Source of the DNA: Nemertoderma westbladi
Taxonomy: Eukaryota > Xenacoelomorpha > Nemertodermatida > Nemertodermatidae
Direction: 5' to 3'
NCBI GenBank assembly: GCA_032718475.1
Contig: JAUCBJ010008534.1
Location: forward strand, 1-60,162
Length of the DNA stretch: 60,162 bases
Program-made: the position numbers and the translations under genes
The notes under the pieces: model-generated
What the model saw: only the letters and a program-made list of their open reading frames with translations
Databases searched by the model: none
Told to the model about the DNA's origin: nothing
Part shown: positions 24,364 to 34,267 of the stretch, piece by piece
Position numbering within the stretch: position 1 is the first letter of the stretch
How the letters are laid out: each line of letters begins with the position of its first letter

Positions 24364-24740
24364 TGCGCTCAGGGCAAAATGCCCTCATGGCAAAATGCCC
24401 TCAGGGCAAAACGCCCTCAGGGCAAAACGCCCTCAGGGCAAAATGCCCTCAGGGCAAAATGCCCTCAGGGCAAAATGCCCTCAGGGCAAAACGCCCTCAG
24501 GGCAAAACGCCCCCAGGGCAAAATGCCCCCAGGGAAAAATGCCCTCAGGGCAAAATGCCCTCAGGGCAAAACGCCCTCAGGGCAAAATGCCCTCAGGGCA
24601 AAATGCCCTCAGGGCAAAACGCCCTCAGGGCAAAATGCCGTCAGGGCAAAATGCCCTCAGGGCAAAACGCCCTCAGGGCAAAATGCCCTCAGGGCAAAAC
24701 GCCCTCAGGGCAAAATGCCCTCAGGGCAAAACGCCCTGAT
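24364..24740. repeat. 16-bp minisatellite AAAATGCCCTCAGGGC
   Basis: About 23 head-to-tail units. The core GCCCTCAGGGC is an inverted repeat around one base. Units differ mostly by AATG against AACG, a CpG transition. Because one unit is 16 bp, all three plus-strand frames stay open; the three overlapping frames here are artefacts. Confidence 0.9.
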
Positions 24741-24948
24741 GAATTTTGAAATGGCATGCTTTCTATGGCTTTGTATGCAATTTATTTAATTGCGTCCAAG
24801 TTTTATTAATGTTTTGTCCTTGACAGTTGTGGGCTTCCGTAGGATCCTGTATGCTAAGCTCACTAACTTCGCGAGTTGTATCACATTATTCAGAGTAACG
24901 GTAATATGAGTTATTTTCAATGTAAAACCCAAGTAAAGGTTAACTCAC

Positions 24949-26368
24949 CTATAGCGGAAACTGTTGTTGGTTTAGGGCGCAACCGGAGGTTGTAGGTGTT
25001 GGAATAATTTAAGTTAAAGTCGTCTAGAGACTGAGTAGTAAGGGTTGGTGAGGAGCTAGTGTCTGTTAGGGGACCCTGAGCGGTGTGGGGGGTCGAGTAG
25101 GTAGCGGTAGTGTCTGGGGCGAGAACATGAGTAGTGTTGGTGGTAGATGGAATAGTGTCTGGGTAGGGACCCTGAGCTACGTGGGGGGTCGAGTAGGTAG
25201 CGGTAGTGTCTGGGACAAGAACAAGAGTAGTGTTGGTGGTAGATGGAATAGTGTCTGGGTAGGGACCCTGAGCTACGTGGGGGGTCGAGTAGGTAGCGGT
25301 AGTGTCTGGGACAAGAACATGAGTAGTGTTGGTGGTAGATGGAATAGTGTCTGGGTAGGGACCCTGAGCTACGTGGGGGGTCGAGTAGGTAGCGGTAGTG
25401 TCTGGGACAAGAACATGAGTAGTGTTGGTGGTAGATGGAATAGTGTCTGGGTAGGGACCCTGAGCTACGTGGGGGGTCGAGTAGGTAGCGGTAGTGCATG
25501 TGTCTGGGACGAGAACATGAGTAGTGTTGGTGGTAGATGGAATAGTGTCTGGGTAGGGACCCTGAGCTACGTGGGGGGTCGAAGAGTTTGCCTCTGCAGA
25601 GATTCCATAATGTCTATCTATATCGAAGAACAACTCCTTCAAGCCATCGCCAACCTCACCCATATCGGGTTTATATTCCAGTTGGTCTTCCGTCTTAATG
25701 CGTAGGCCTACCGGAACATCTGACTGGTCTGCTGATAGAGGTTGGGTAGAATAATGGTTTGAGTTGGTTGTGGTTACTGCGGGGGCATAAGATAATAAAG
25801 TTGAACTGGTTGTATTATTACTCGATTCAGATTCAATGAGGTTTGGTTTGGTGTCTATCGGACTCAGTTTGGGATCCATTTGTATTTGTTCTCCCGGGAG
25901 GTCTGTCTGGTTGAGATGTTGTAACCTCACCACAGGCTGCATGGATGATGATTCGGTAGATGGCGTGCAACGACTAGAGTTTCGGGATTTCCGATGGAAA
26001 CTCATTTCGGTCGCAGGATTGTCATTGTGGCGATACGTTACCGGTGTCGACGCCGTTGTCCTCAATGGTCTCTTCGAAAGACTGGTCTCGCAGTTACCGG
26101 TAGTCGGGACAGTGGCCGGTGATTCGGTCGTGTTATCCGAGGTGGTGGCAGAGGTGTTAGACCCAGAGGAGATTAAGCGATGCAGCCACTCGGTAATACG
26201 AACAGCCGTACATTTATTAACAACATAATCATCCAGAAAACTACAGTTCGCGTCCAAGAATTCTTCGATAAACTTCCGAACATATGAAACATTTTCCGAA
26301 CAGATGTTCGCCAACATTGATTTGGTAATAACCAAAGAGGACTCAATATCAATAGTTGATGGTTCCAT
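24949..26368 (-). CDS. 5' exon of C2H2 zinc-finger paralogue 2
   Basis: The ATG at 26368 (A at -3, G at +4) opens 473 codons plus one base before the donor AG/GTGAGT at 24949/24948. Residues 12-66 form an unrecognised region (SMLANICSENV, FIEEFLDANC, ITEWLHRLI) that could be a protein-interaction domain. Residues 70-220 are Ser/Thr/Asn-rich and probably disordered. IKTE at 224-227 fits a sumoylation site and is conserved in all three paralogues (IKSE in paralogue 1). GDGLKELFFDID follows, then five full 32-residue repeats (about 262-430) and a conserved tail LRLRPKPTTVSAIG at the splice junction. The exon joins in phase to the nine-finger exon at 19190-20103. It is intact, so it is probably functional. 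Confidence 0.82.
25075..25585 (-). repeat. In-frame 96-bp coding minisatellite, paralogue 2
   Basis: Five full units and one partial unit of the same 32-residue repeat as in paralogue 1. The first unit has a 6-bp insertion (CTT region) that keeps the frame. Plus-strand and other-frame ORFs here are shadows. Confidence 0.88.
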
Positions 26369-26497
26369 AGTACTGCAATGTACTGTTGTACTGTCAGACT
26401 GTAGTCGTTTCCGATGTTTCGAATTCCTTATTTACTTTAATCAAACAATAATAGGCCTAGCTAATATAGCAGTGGTACCGGGTACAGGCAACCCAAC

Positions 26498-27741
26498 CAG
26501 TACACAGTGGGTCAGAAACCATGTTTTGTGGCCAAAATGCATTAATTCGGAAAGTGTTCATGTTTTAAGAACAATTTTTCTCCAATGCGGGTTTTCAAGT
26601 GTTCTGAATCGTTTGGGAAGGGTTTCGAGTTATCAATGTTGGCGTTGTGCCATTTCTTGGCACGTGCCAAAATTAGCATTTATGGGATATATGATAAACA
26701 ATGCCAGAATGCCGCAGCTTTTGGTTCTCATAAGTTTCCCAGAGTGCTGATGCGATTGCAAATAGTTTCAAATTCCGTGGTGGCCCAGATTAGACAACTT
26801 AGGCACGTGGCACATGTTTGAGGCATATGGCACAAAATATGAAACTTACTAGTGATAGTCAGAAATTGATAATTTTCAGTATTTAGAGGTTTACGAAAAT
26901 GCTGATTCTATTTCAAATAGTTTCAAATTTCGCTGTCACTCAGACGTGCCACTTTAGCATGTGGCACATGTTTTCGGCATATGGCACAAAATATCAAACT
27001 TACTACAGATAGTCAGAAATTGACAATTTTCAGTATTTAGAGGTTTTAGAGGGTGCTGATTCGATTGCAAATAGTTTCAAATTCCGCAGTCACTCAGACG
27101 TGCCACTTTAGCATGTGACACATGTTTGTGGCACATGGCTGCATGGCACAAAATGTCAAAATCTATACTGCTAGACAGAAATTGATAATTTTCGGTGTTT
27201 ACAGGTTTTCGAGGGTGCTGATTCGATTAAAACTGGTGTCAATTGTCCATCTCGTTTATAAGTGCTATTTTTGGAAAGTACCAACAGTGAAATCCTGAAA
27301 AATGTGAAAATGTCAATTTTGGTCCTTTTGGGCAAATTGGGGCAACCCAGTTTAGCAACAAATTTGTTGTATATATGTTGATCTTTCATTTGAATAGCAG
27401 CTTGGGGCGTAGTATTTGCATTTAAAATACCGGTACTATATATTTGCTATGAAATATGAATTCGGCATACTCCTGGGAACAAATTTAAAAAAAAATTTGA
27501 AATTCCTTAAAAATTTACTGATTTATCAAACATTTTAAATTTTCCAAATTTGGCATGAAAATTTCATTTTTTTCATATAAATTTGAAATTTTGGGTTTGT
27601 CGAGCTAGATTTTCTTCCCAGACATGAAAATTTTGAAATTAAGCATATTTTCTGAGGTTTTCAGATATGGCGAATCGAATGGTGGCATTGAAAAAAGTTT
27701 TTGAGCACATCGGTTTTTGCCTATTTTGACCCACTGTGCAG
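26498..27741. mobile_element. 1.24-kb non-autonomous element with CACAGTG termini
   Basis: The 5' flank of paralogue 1 provides an empty site (CCCAACAGGGG). Here that site is split with CCAAC on both sides (26493-26497 and 27742-27746). Inverted termini share CACAGTGGGTCA: heptamer 26503-26509 on plus and 27738-27732 on minus. The interior has about three 154-bp repeats (AGTCAGAAATTGA, GTGGCACATG) and no gene. Taken from the CCAAC duplication, the ends are CAGTACACAGTG and CTGCACAGTG; taken from the heptamers, the flanking pentamers are CAGTA and CAGCC. A 5-bp duplication and CACAGTG ends are what Transib/RAG-type elements leave, but no transposase is present. Confidence 0.7.
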
Positions 27742-28190
27742 CCAACAGGGGTACCATACAAGTCCCTAAAAGGTATCACCCTGCTCCAGAGTAGGGATCG
27801 ACCGAATTATTCGGTTCAGTACCGAATTTTGCCGAATATGGCATATATTCGGTTCCGGCCGAATTTGATAGATAGATTTATTTATACATTATGTAAAAAA
27901 CAATAACAAATACACCAAACAATGTACCGGTATATACCCATAACCTCGATTTTTTTGATTTTTTTGTAATGGATAGCTGGGTTTAGATACAAAACCCATA
28001 AATATAACAATTTTTTCCAAAAAAAAATGGTACTGGAGATTTTTATTGCGTGAGATATAACTGTAAGTTTATTCTGACAGTAGCTGAGTAGTGACATAGC
28101 GTATATATTTATTATGTTTTTTTTCAAAAACTAACACGAATATAGTTTATACACAAAAACATCATTATATAGAGTTATTTGGTGTGAAAG
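27742..28190. other. Rest of the 5' flank of paralogue 2 and AT-rich spacer
   Basis: Homology to the 5' flank of paralogue 1 runs to about 27868 (GGCCGAATTTGA) and then stops. Beyond is AT-rich sequence without a gene. Confidence 0.5.
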
Positions 28191-30163
28191 GGCTTGAAAC
28201 AAGTAGGATAGGATGCAATCCTACATTGCACTTCTCGCAATAGTATACTGTAGTGCCCTTACACCCAATGTAGGCACATCATCGTTGGCCACCTTGAACA
28301 ATCCAGTGACCAATTGCATCGAAGCGCACAGCAAGTAAAACTTGTTTATCAACAGGCAATTCGGTGCAGGAAACAAACTGCTGCTCCCTCTTGGTTCTAA
28401 AACGCGCAAAATATGTTTGTGCAATGACTCGTCGAAAGCCAAGTAAATCCAAGCGCGATTGGTGACTTTCGCACACTTTGTACCGACTTAATTGATAAGC
28501 ATTGAAAACTGCTAATTCGAGGCAAAACCGAAATATCAGCCACCGCCACTTCTTTGTCCTATGACTCACCATGTAACATGACAATCCTTGATCGAGACAA
28601 TCAACACCACCCATTCCATGATTGTATATTTGAATACAACATGGTTGGTTGATCTCTACCCGTTTCCTCTGTTCACGTGAATATTGCCGAGCTACTGCTA
28701 CAGGAGTGGCAGAAGCAAATGTGGATGCCACATACACAGGCTTGTTGTCTTTCCAGCTCGTTATTGAAACCACTGTCAGAGACAATATCATAGGCTCCAC
28801 GCTCTGCTTTCCTTACATCTTCTAGACTTCCCAGTGCTCCCTTTAGGCGATTTTTACGAATAGTTCCTGTTGCGGCAAACCCATTTGATGACAGACTTTC
28901 CAATAGGGGAATAGATTTGAAAAAGTTATCAAAAACCAAGTGATGATGACTGTTAGCAATAGGTTTAGGAATGGACTCTATTAGGTTCATTACAACTGAT
29001 CCACCCAAACCAATCTTGTTATCATGTGATCCTTTTCCCTGATATGGATAGAACTGAATAGCATAACCAAGCCGAGATGCTGCTACCCACATCTTGTAAC
29101 CGAATTTCATTGGTTTTCCCTTTATATACTGTTTTGCACCATGCCTCCCATAATACGGAACCATTGATTCGTCTATGCTATACTGTTCTGCGGATGGTTG
29201 ATAGTTAGCTAGACACGATTTATTCAATGAATTCATCAGCGGGCGGATTTTGGCCAACTTGCCATTCGCATCGAGTTTTGTGTTGTCAGCCAGATGAAGA
29301 TTGCACATTACATAATCAAACCTATTTCTATACATAGCCTTAGACACTGCAATTGAGTGAACATCTGTTGCAGTTTCCCAGTACATCTTCCTACTAACCA
29401 CTTCCTACTTCCTACTTTCACTAATAACCACTTTGTAATAATTGCAAATAAACAACTTGATAGATGGTACATCAACATTAAATGTTAGTCGATTATGCTG
29501 CATTGCATATAAATTTGATTGTTCACAGATTATTTCTACAACTTCAGTTGAGAAAAAACGCTCAAATAAACTAACTGGACATTCATCATTATCAATATCA
29601 GGTATTGGAATATTCCATGGATATGCATTATTTCCACTTGTGTTACTGGCAAGTTCTTTCTGTTCCCACTGTGGATTACATTGAGAAGTTGCTTTCTCTG
29701 CAATGCTCTTCTTCAATGGACCTCCCTTTGAATTTGGGGGTTTTCTTTTTTTACCTGATAATATTGAGCTCAACAGAATATCATCATCATCAGAAACATC
29801 ATCTTCAACCTCCCCTGAATATATACGTTCTATATCACGGACCTCATCAATGCCAATGTTCCCATCCCCATAAACAATATCATCTTCACCATCCATGGAT
29901 GACCCTCTCAGTAATAAGTGAGCACCAGCCAATAGTTGATGTCTACTGAGATTGTTTGGAATTCCACCAACCTCATCGGCAGAATCACAGTCACTATCAG
30001 CGGTCTGCATTGCGGTTGCATTGGTAGGTGGTTCAATAACAATATCAGCTTCATCAAATTCAATTTCGCCATCATCATTCATTGCTTCCAACATACACAA
30101 AGGCTTCATGAACATCTCGAGTAAACCTAAAAATAACGAATCACCAAATGATGACTGAATCAA
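28190..30163 (-). pseudogene. piggyBac transposase gene with few lesions
   Basis: An acidic N-terminus (likely start at an ATG near 30085, MNDDGEIEFDEAD) runs in one frame to a TAG at 29405-29407. The same frame continues with MYWETATD, YSIDESMVPYYG (first catalytic Asp) and LVFDNFFKSIPLL (second Asp). Near 28770 the frame shifts; the next frame has SWKDNKPVYVAS and MGGVDCLDQ (third Asp), then WIVQGGQR. A Cys/His tail (CAYIGC, CEKC, then TCFKPFH in a shifted frame) follows at about 28200-28280. The TAG lies in about 30 extra bases that partly duplicate AGTAGGAAG/GTGGTT. At least four lesions make it a pseudogene, though the catalytic Asp triad is visible. TTAA-flanked termini were not identified. 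Confidence 0.85.
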
Positions 30164-30164
30164 T

Positions 30165-31435
30165 CATCACTATTATATTTATTATTACAATGGCACATTA
30201 CCACTGCCAGTATTCTTTATTCACATTTCTACTGTGGATATTAGAATATACTACTGTCAGACTGTCAGTTTAAACTTATAGAGGAATTAACTCCATTACT
30301 TATACAAGATCTACAAGTTAGGGAGCACTACCCAGAATGGGGGTGGACGGACACCCTGAAAGGGGGTGGACAACTGTCGTCAACTGAGCAATTTTTGACT
30401 TGAATTTGTATGTAAAATTACAAATATCAAGTACGAAAGTTTAGTGTTCGGTACGTTATATTGAAATTTATATCATTAGATAGAGCATATCGAAATACAT
30501 ATTTCGTATGTACAAAAATAAATTTCTATGTATAGAAAAAGTTTTATTAGCAAATTAAGATGATCCACCCCGTTTCGCGGTGGACAGTCACTTTTTTAAC
30601 AGTACACAAAAGCCAGGCGGCACTGCCTTTCAACTAGTCTGGAGAAGTGTGTAGTGGAGATAGAGATGCCTCATAATTGACAGATGCAGTTCTGGCATAG
30701 AGCTCTCTTTATATTTAGGCTAATGAGGTATTGAGCTGTTTAATGGATTGGCTGTGGGAGACAATTAAATTGAACCAGTACACTGTTACATTACATTACA
30801 TAAAATACTGCTGCTACTACCAAGACCCACTCCACTCCACTACTAATAACACAAAACACCTCACCATGCCGCCATGCCCATGACTAAGAACCAAAGAGAC
30901 AGAAAGATGGGACTGCAATACATATTAAAGAGTTTATTGATTGCTATTAACTGATTAAGTTAAGGAATATTTATGCTACAATTTCCAGGAAATGCAATAC
31001 GGTATAGCCTACATTATTTATTTTGATAAATGATTATGTATGCAATATGTTACATATTGTTACTTAAATTATTTTTTTATTTTAATAAAATTGAATGGGA
31101 GAATGGGGGGTGGGGGATGATCAAGGGGAGGGGGGGGGGGGGGGGGGGTGGGGAGGGAGGGAGGGAGACTCGACGCAATAAAAATTCAATCATCCTCCAG
31201 GGGAAAATCGATGCAAATGACAGCTAATTACGCAATTGCACAAACAGACAAATGACGCAATTCTTTGGTGAATTTGAATATTGTCTCTGCGAATTAACAA
31301 TGTTAATTATTTTGTTCGACATTAAATAACTGAATAATTAATAACAAACTGCCGTAACAGGATAATTGCCCCCGGACTAGGCCTATTGCCCCAAGCACCA
31401 AGGACAATTGTCCCCCAATGACACTTACCCACAAA
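30165..31435. other. Non-coding spacer
   Basis: No gene is seen. A G-rich simple run lies at 31100-31170. A short duplicated phrase GGGGGTGGAC occurs at about 30340-30372 near a region with AAGGGGGTGGACAACTGT. Confidence 0.45.
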
Positions 31436-31446
31436 AGATAAGATAT

Positions 31447-31840
31447 TGCGGGGGGTAATTGTCCAGGGGGCAATTGTCCTCAGGGGGGCAATTGTCCTCA
31501 GGGCAATTATCCTTGGGGAACAATTGTCCTCCCTCAGGGTGCAATTGTCTGGGGCCTGGGGGGCAATCGTAGGGGGCAATTGTCCTCAGGGCTGCAGGGG
31601 GCAATTCGACCTTAAGGGAAATTGCCCAGGGGGCAATTGTTCGGGGATCAATGGTCCAAGGGGCAATTATCCAAGGGGCCAGTTGTCCAGGGGCAATTGT
31701 CCAAGGGGCAATTGTCCAGGGGCAATTGTCCAAGGGGCAATTGTCCTCAGGGCTGCAGGGGGCAATCGTCCTCATGGGCAATTGTTCTCAGGGCAAATAT
31801 CCCCGGGGAGTAATTGTCCTCAGGGGGCAATTGTCTGCTG
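31447..31840. repeat. Minisatellite with palindromic core GGACAATTGTCC
   Basis: About 22 units of 15-19 bp, typically CAAGGGGCAATTGTC. The core around CAATTG is self-complementary. Overlapping ORFs on both strands here are artefacts. Confidence 0.88.
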
Positions 31841-32062
31841 CTGCTGCAATTTTAGGCCCGCCGCACACTAGAGATGCAAGATGCACGATGCAAAAATCGT
31901 TCCCGACGTACACTAGAAATGCAAGATGCATCGTATTTTATTTTATATATTGATGGCTTTTATGTTATTTACTTATTACATTTTAATTATATTCCAATAT
32001 CAGCGTCGTATTTTAAATTTTTTTCCTGACCATCCACATACTGTATCACTTGATTTCAATGG

Positions 32063-32296
32063 ATGACAGTGATGAGGAAGTTCTTGAAACTGTTGCTTCC
32101 TCAAAAACAACCCAAACAGTCAAGATATAATTTAGACTCTAAATTCCAAACCAATGCGCGACTACTCAATGGCCGGCCCTCGACCGACGCCATGGTTGTT
32201 CGTGATAACATCGCAGATTACTTCACGTCCACTGATGGATCTTTGCCATGGCAGGATGACTACGCTCATATTAAACCAACGCACACAACAATTTAA
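32063..32296 (+). pseudogene. Harbinger nuclease, C-terminal end
   Basis: The frame contains NARLLNGRPSTDAMVVRDN, then IADYFTSTDGSLPWQDDY. This matches the C-terminal end of Harbinger DDE nucleases (iRd-x-hydrophobic-x-x-YF ... G-x-hydrophobic-PWQ). The catalytic core is deleted. Confidence 0.7.
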
Positions 32297-32401
32297 ATTG
32301 TTTTTGTAAAACGTTTATGTTTTATTGTTGTTAATAATTGCCACAAATTTAACCAACTACTGCTTATTGTACAACTAACTTTATCAGTGCTACTGACTTA
32401 C

Positions 32402-32546
32402 CTGGTATATTCAATATTTTCCCAATATCACTCCAGTGATGGTCCCGGTCCTTATAATTAGGTAGTCCGTGATTATATAATTCCTATCTCTCTTGAACAA
32501 GATTTATTAATTTTTCGGTATTACCGATATCCCAAGTAATAGGCAT
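32402..32546 (-). pseudogene. First exon of a Harbinger MADF/Myb-like DNA-binding protein
   Basis: The ATG at 32546 opens MPITWDIGNTEKLINLVQER, then an in-frame TAG, then ELYNHGLPNYKDRDHHWSDI and a consensus donor CCAG/GTAAGT at 32402/32401. W ... LI-x-LV ... R-x-LY ... Y-x-DR-x-x-x-W-x-x-I is the MADF pattern of the accessory protein of PIF/Harbinger elements. The next exon is not present within the element. One stop breaks the exon. Confidence 0.65.
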
Positions 32547-33056
32547 GGTTTGAATATTGAATATAATGTAAATGTAAAATATATTGTTTAAAAAAAACGC
32601 ATAACAGACATACTGGGATCTGGGAAGATATAAATCAGATATTTTATTATATAAATCTCAGCCTTACCTACAGAGTATATACGCGGTAATAACATAAACC
32701 CACCCCCGGCATTATTCGACATGTATCAACATACAATCAATCAACATTGAACCAACCAACTGGTCATTGAACTACATTATGTTATAGGGAGGATTGGCGG
32801 CTGCCTTTGATGGAATTTTTTAATATATATTTCAAAATTAGAATTTGTCATGCATCTTGCATCTCTAGTGTACGGCCTCCCATAGTCTACCATGTATTCT
32901 ATAAATCGAGATGCAAAAAATAGAACATCGAGGATGTCCATTTTCGCATCTTGCATCGTGCATCTTTCATCTTGCATCTCTAGTGTGCGTGGTCTGATAG
33001 GAAATAATGTATTCTTAAAAAATTTACATCCTGCATCTCTAGTGTGCGGCTGGGCC

Positions 33057-34265
33057 TCTAAGGATCAGCTGTTATTTTGCAGTTTTGCGTCGATATGACC
33101 CTGCCTGCAGACAGAGTGTTGTATTTTAGTGTATCGAGAGTCTACCCCCTCGCCCTATACACCATGCCCTGGAATATAGTTTCTTTATTCAGGTTGAAGG
33201 TACCGGCTCAGTGGCGTTACGGCTAATCTCCCAAAACACGACGACACCGAAGGTACCTTGCCCCCCGCCCCCCCCCCCCCCCCCCACCACCCGCCCAAAA
33301 TTTTTAGAAATCTTAATAATATTGCATGAAATTTGAAACAGACTGACAGATATTTTTACCTCCCTTCCCTCCTCCTTGGTGGGTGAGCCAGAAAGGATTT
33401 TAATTTTTGCTCTCATTCTTTAGACTACAAGCGTTTAGAAAATGGTATGTCTCCGTGCGATATTGCACCAGTTTTACCGCCGCAGTTTTATTCTTCAACA
33501 TCTTTGTGATTTGTTGGTACTGTTAGAAAGCTGGCCATGCAAATGGGTAACACAATCAATCTGAATTTCGTTGAAAAATAGATGAGTCTTCACTCCATTA
33601 TCGCACAGCTGGGCTTGGCATAAATTAACTCTCAGATTATCACTATCAACATGGGCTTTCCCTAACCACTAATAAATATCAGCCTAAGGCGACCTGTAGG
33701 GAGGCCCTGCTACCAGGCCTCTGTATTTGAATGAATTGTGTGTGTGTAGTCTGAAATATTGGGGTGATGCTAAATTCACTCCACAGACTCGACATAAGCT
33801 GAGGGTAAGGTAGAAAGCAGTAACAGCCAATACAATTACAGGAGGCGCTTAGTTGCTAAGATGCACTGTCAAGACAACGGTATAAATAATAACATAAACA
33901 GCTGGGATTAAATAGGCTTGCAGTTACACATCACAGACTGATTGCTTACTTACAGACTGTCTTCTGATAAAGTATTATATTTAGTTATATAGTCATAGTC
34001 TTACGGCATAGTCGGCGTCAATAATTATCGAAATCTGTCGTATTAAAATTTACGCAGAATATTATGGTTAGAATTTCCGTTTCAATGCAGCTATTTCTAA
34101 CCAACCTGCCGTATATGTAACGCTGTCGGTATTTTCTCAAAAGCTTGGTATGAACTATATTGTACAGTATATGTCCATCTGCCATAAATCAGCAGTTCCA
34201 CGCGCAGTTTCGAGAATTTACATAGTTATAAAGGTCGTAAGTGTAAGTTTGTGAAAAATACTCTC
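33057..34265. other. Non-coding spacer
   Basis: A poly-C run lies at 33261-33293. No gene, domain or clear repeat is seen. Confidence 0.45.
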
Positions 34266-34267
34266 AG

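Larger units (their letters stand above)
21476..24847. mobile_element. Two-gene DNA element in the intron of paralogue 2 (59-bp perfect inverted repeats)
   Basis: The left arm 21476-21534 (GGATCCTACGGAAGCCCACA onward) is repeated exactly, inverted, at 24789-24847. Between the arms are a plus-strand HECT-like fragment and a minus-strand integrase, convergent, separated by a tandem repeat and a CGA microsatellite. A 16-bp minisatellite lies just inside the right arm. Flanking bases TGTT and TGTA do not give a clear target duplication, so these arms may be subterminal or produced by a partial inverted duplication. The integrase type suggests an IS3-like eukaryotic element. Confidence 0.6.
20104..24948 (-). 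other. Intron of paralogue 2 (4.8 kb, filled with mobile elements)
   Basis: It is bounded by donor GTGAGT (24948 downwards) and acceptor AG (20104-20105), with compatible phases on both sides. It contains a LINE scrap, a SINE, a two-gene DNA element, and several satellites. The intron boundaries are inferred from sequence and from conservation in paralogue 3. Confidence 0.75.
31855..33056. mobile_element. PIF/Harbinger-type element remnant
   Basis: Ends GGCCCGCCGCACACTAGAG (left) and the inverse of GGCCCAGCCGCACACTAGAG (right) give about 25-bp terminal inverted repeats. Subterminal GCATCTTGCATCTCTAGTGT copies recur near 31905, 32850, 32945 and 32970. It carries the two gene types typical of Harbinger elements, divergent to one another. 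TTA precedes the left end, but the right side (TCT) does not match, so a 3-bp duplication is not confirmed. Confidence 0.75.

Noticed and set aside
24313-24789. Three overlapping frames of 128-158 codons with QGKMPSGQNAL repeats
   Set aside because: A 16-bp tandem repeat without stops opens every plus frame; there is no content outside the repeat.
26498-27741. Outright call of a RAG-like transposon
   Set aside because: No transposase is present, and the nonamer on the left is weak; kept only as a finding.
31322-31953. Pro/Asn-rich frames on both strands
   Set aside because: Artefacts of the CAATTG minisatellite.
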